Assembly (NCBI GenBank): GCA_028821815.1
Contig: JAPKEY010000021.1
Coordinates: 1-13,504 of the forward strand
Reading direction: 5' to 3'
Origin: Candidatus Poseidoniales archaeon
GTDB lineage: Archaea > Thermoplasmatota > Poseidoniia > Poseidoniales > Thalassarchaeaceae
Length of the DNA: 13,504 bases
The number at the start of each line of letters is the position of its first letter. Within the stretch, counting starts at the first letter, position 1. Under the pieces are notes generated by a model that saw nothing but the letters and a program-made list of their open reading frames with translations, was not told where the DNA came from and searched no databases. A program made the translations under genes and the position numbers. This document shows positions 12,734-13,504 of this stretch, in pieces.

Positions 12734-13474
12734 ATGAGCCAAGAGGGGCCAATCCTCCCGCTCTATTGGCCATGGAAAGATACCGAACGAAGGATGTTAA
12801 CTGCGAGAGAGTTTCTTCGTTCTCGTAGTTTCAGTCTTATTTATCTAAGTGGGATTGTCACGATTTGGGTAACGCTTGGATTCGGGCACTGGGGTAGTTT
12901 AAGCTGCGAGACATTGGGGGAACAGTTGGCTTGTTCAAGTGCGATTTGGCCAAATAAATTGGTTGATGCGCCATTTGAATTTCTCCTTTCATTTTTCACA
13001 TCCCCTTGGTTTCACAATGATTACCCGCACATCAAATTCGTCATTATCTCATTCATTATATTCACACAATCTTTTGAGGCGGAAGCCGGATCAAAATCGA
13101 CAGCGATTCTATTCTTTGGAACGATTGCCTTCTCCTCGATTGTTGCAGGTATTATATTCAATACGGGTGCATATTTTTGGCCGGGCAATGAAACATTCAC
13201 AGATCCAATGAGCCGAAGTTGGATGGGTGGTTCCATCGGGCTGATGGGGATTCTAGGTGCCCTATCGCATCACGCAAGGTGGAAATGGCTAATCCCTACC
13301 ATTTTGCTTTCCTTTGAATATTGGAATCGTGAATACAATGGGATATCGGAATACATCACTTGGGGTCATCTGTCGAGTGCTTTGTTTGGATTTGTGATTT
13401 GGGGACTCTATCTCAAGCGTATAGGAACGATAACCACTGACGAAAAGAACAAATCAACATCACCCGAGGGGTAA
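12734..13474 (+). CDS. Rhomboid-like integral membrane protein, possible intramembrane serine protease
   Basis: This 246-residue protein has about five or six hydrophobic segments (near residues 33-52, 83-92, 99-113, 124-144, 163-178 and 208-228). Its layout fits rhomboid intramembrane proteases: FTSPWFHNDYPHIKF near residue 88-102 resembles the F-x-H-xxxx-H block before TM2, EAEAG (116-120) resembles the family's E-xxx-G after TM2, WMGGSIGLMG (163-172) offers a serine at 167 in place of the GxSG motif, and WGHLSSALFG (210-219) supplies the catalytic-type His212. Departures are Ile in place of the last Gly of GxSG and Val in place of the oxyanion Asn. The start is ATG 12734, three bases after the chaperonin stop, with a GAGG eight bases upstream, so the gene is probably co-transcribed with the chaperonin. 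Fold moderately likely, activity uncertain. Confidence 0.62.
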   Translation: MSQEGPILPLYWPWKDTERRMLTAREFLRSRSFSLIYLSGIVTIWVTLGFGHWGSLSCETLGEQLACSSAIWPNKLVDAPFEFLLSFFTSPWFHNDYPHIKFVIISFIIFTQSFEAEAGSKSTAILFFGTIAFSSIVAGIIFNTGAYFWPGNETFTDPMSRSWMGGSIGLMGILGALSHHARWKWLIPTILLSFEYWNREYNGISEYITWGHLSSALFGFVIWGLYLKRIGTITTDEKNKSTSPEG

Positions 13475-13476
13475 CC

Positions 13477-13504
13477 ATGGCGCAGAAGTTTGTCAATGTC
13501 GCTG
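13477..13504 (+). CDS. Start of a further gene, cut by the window edge
   Basis: An ATG at 13477 opens a frame reading MAQKFVNVA before the window ends. A purine-rich GAGGGG (13466-13471) lies 5 bases upstream as a ribosome-binding site, and the gene begins 2 bases after the rhomboid-like stop, as expected of an operon. Nine codons are too few to name a product. Confidence 0.5.

Overview
The window looks like part of a planktonic euryarchaeon, most likely Marine Group II (Poseidoniia) or a close relative. This is inferred from gene content, without any database search. A group II chaperonin (thermosome-type) subunit and archaeal GGTGA/GGAGG ribosome-binding sites point to Archaea. A bacterial-type DnaK, an M17 leucyl aminopeptidase and secreted modular proteins rich in N-glycosylation sequons point to a mesophilic marine archaeon that has taken up bacterial genes.

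Layout. (1) 1-1983, minus strand: a large secreted protein cut by the window edge. It has a signal peptide, a domain resembling TIGR03790 (function unknown), a PA14 domain and a LamG-like domain. (2) Divergent from it, a macro-domain protein (2114-2758), then a convergent small membrane-anchored protein of unknown function (2834-3337, minus). (3) 3361-5571: a tight three-gene polyamine operon with an agmatinase/arginase-family ureohydrolase, a pyruvoyl-dependent AdoMet-decarboxylase-family protein and a deoxyhypusine-synthase-family protein. The genes overlap by 4 bases or lie 1 base apart. The third protein lacks the lysine that forms the enzyme intermediate in true deoxyhypusine synthases. 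(4) 5611-6951: a secreted M14 zinc carboxypeptidase with a C-terminal membrane anchor. (5) 7026-8519: leucyl aminopeptidase. (6) 8520-12731: a chaperone block in which an Hsp20-like gene and dnaK run leftward and a divergent thermosome-type subunit runs rightward from a shared intergenic region. (7) 12734-13474: a rhomboid-like membrane protein, then the first 28 bases of another gene.

How the genes fit together. Two themes stand out. One is extracellular and intracellular peptide degradation (M14 carboxypeptidase, M17 aminopeptidase, possibly the rhomboid and the PA14/LamG surface protein), which suits a protein-degrading heterotroph. The other is protein folding (Hsp20-like, DnaK, chaperonin). 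The polyamine operon is the most unusual part: its second and third enzymes both depart from family signatures, so the pathway may not be the textbook spermidine-to-hypusine route.

No CRISPR array, tRNA, rRNA, insertion sequence or phage gene was seen. Two short hairpins with the same loop and a compensating stem change (3315-3329 and 5596-5610), and one inverted repeat (6952-6982), are the notable non-coding structures.
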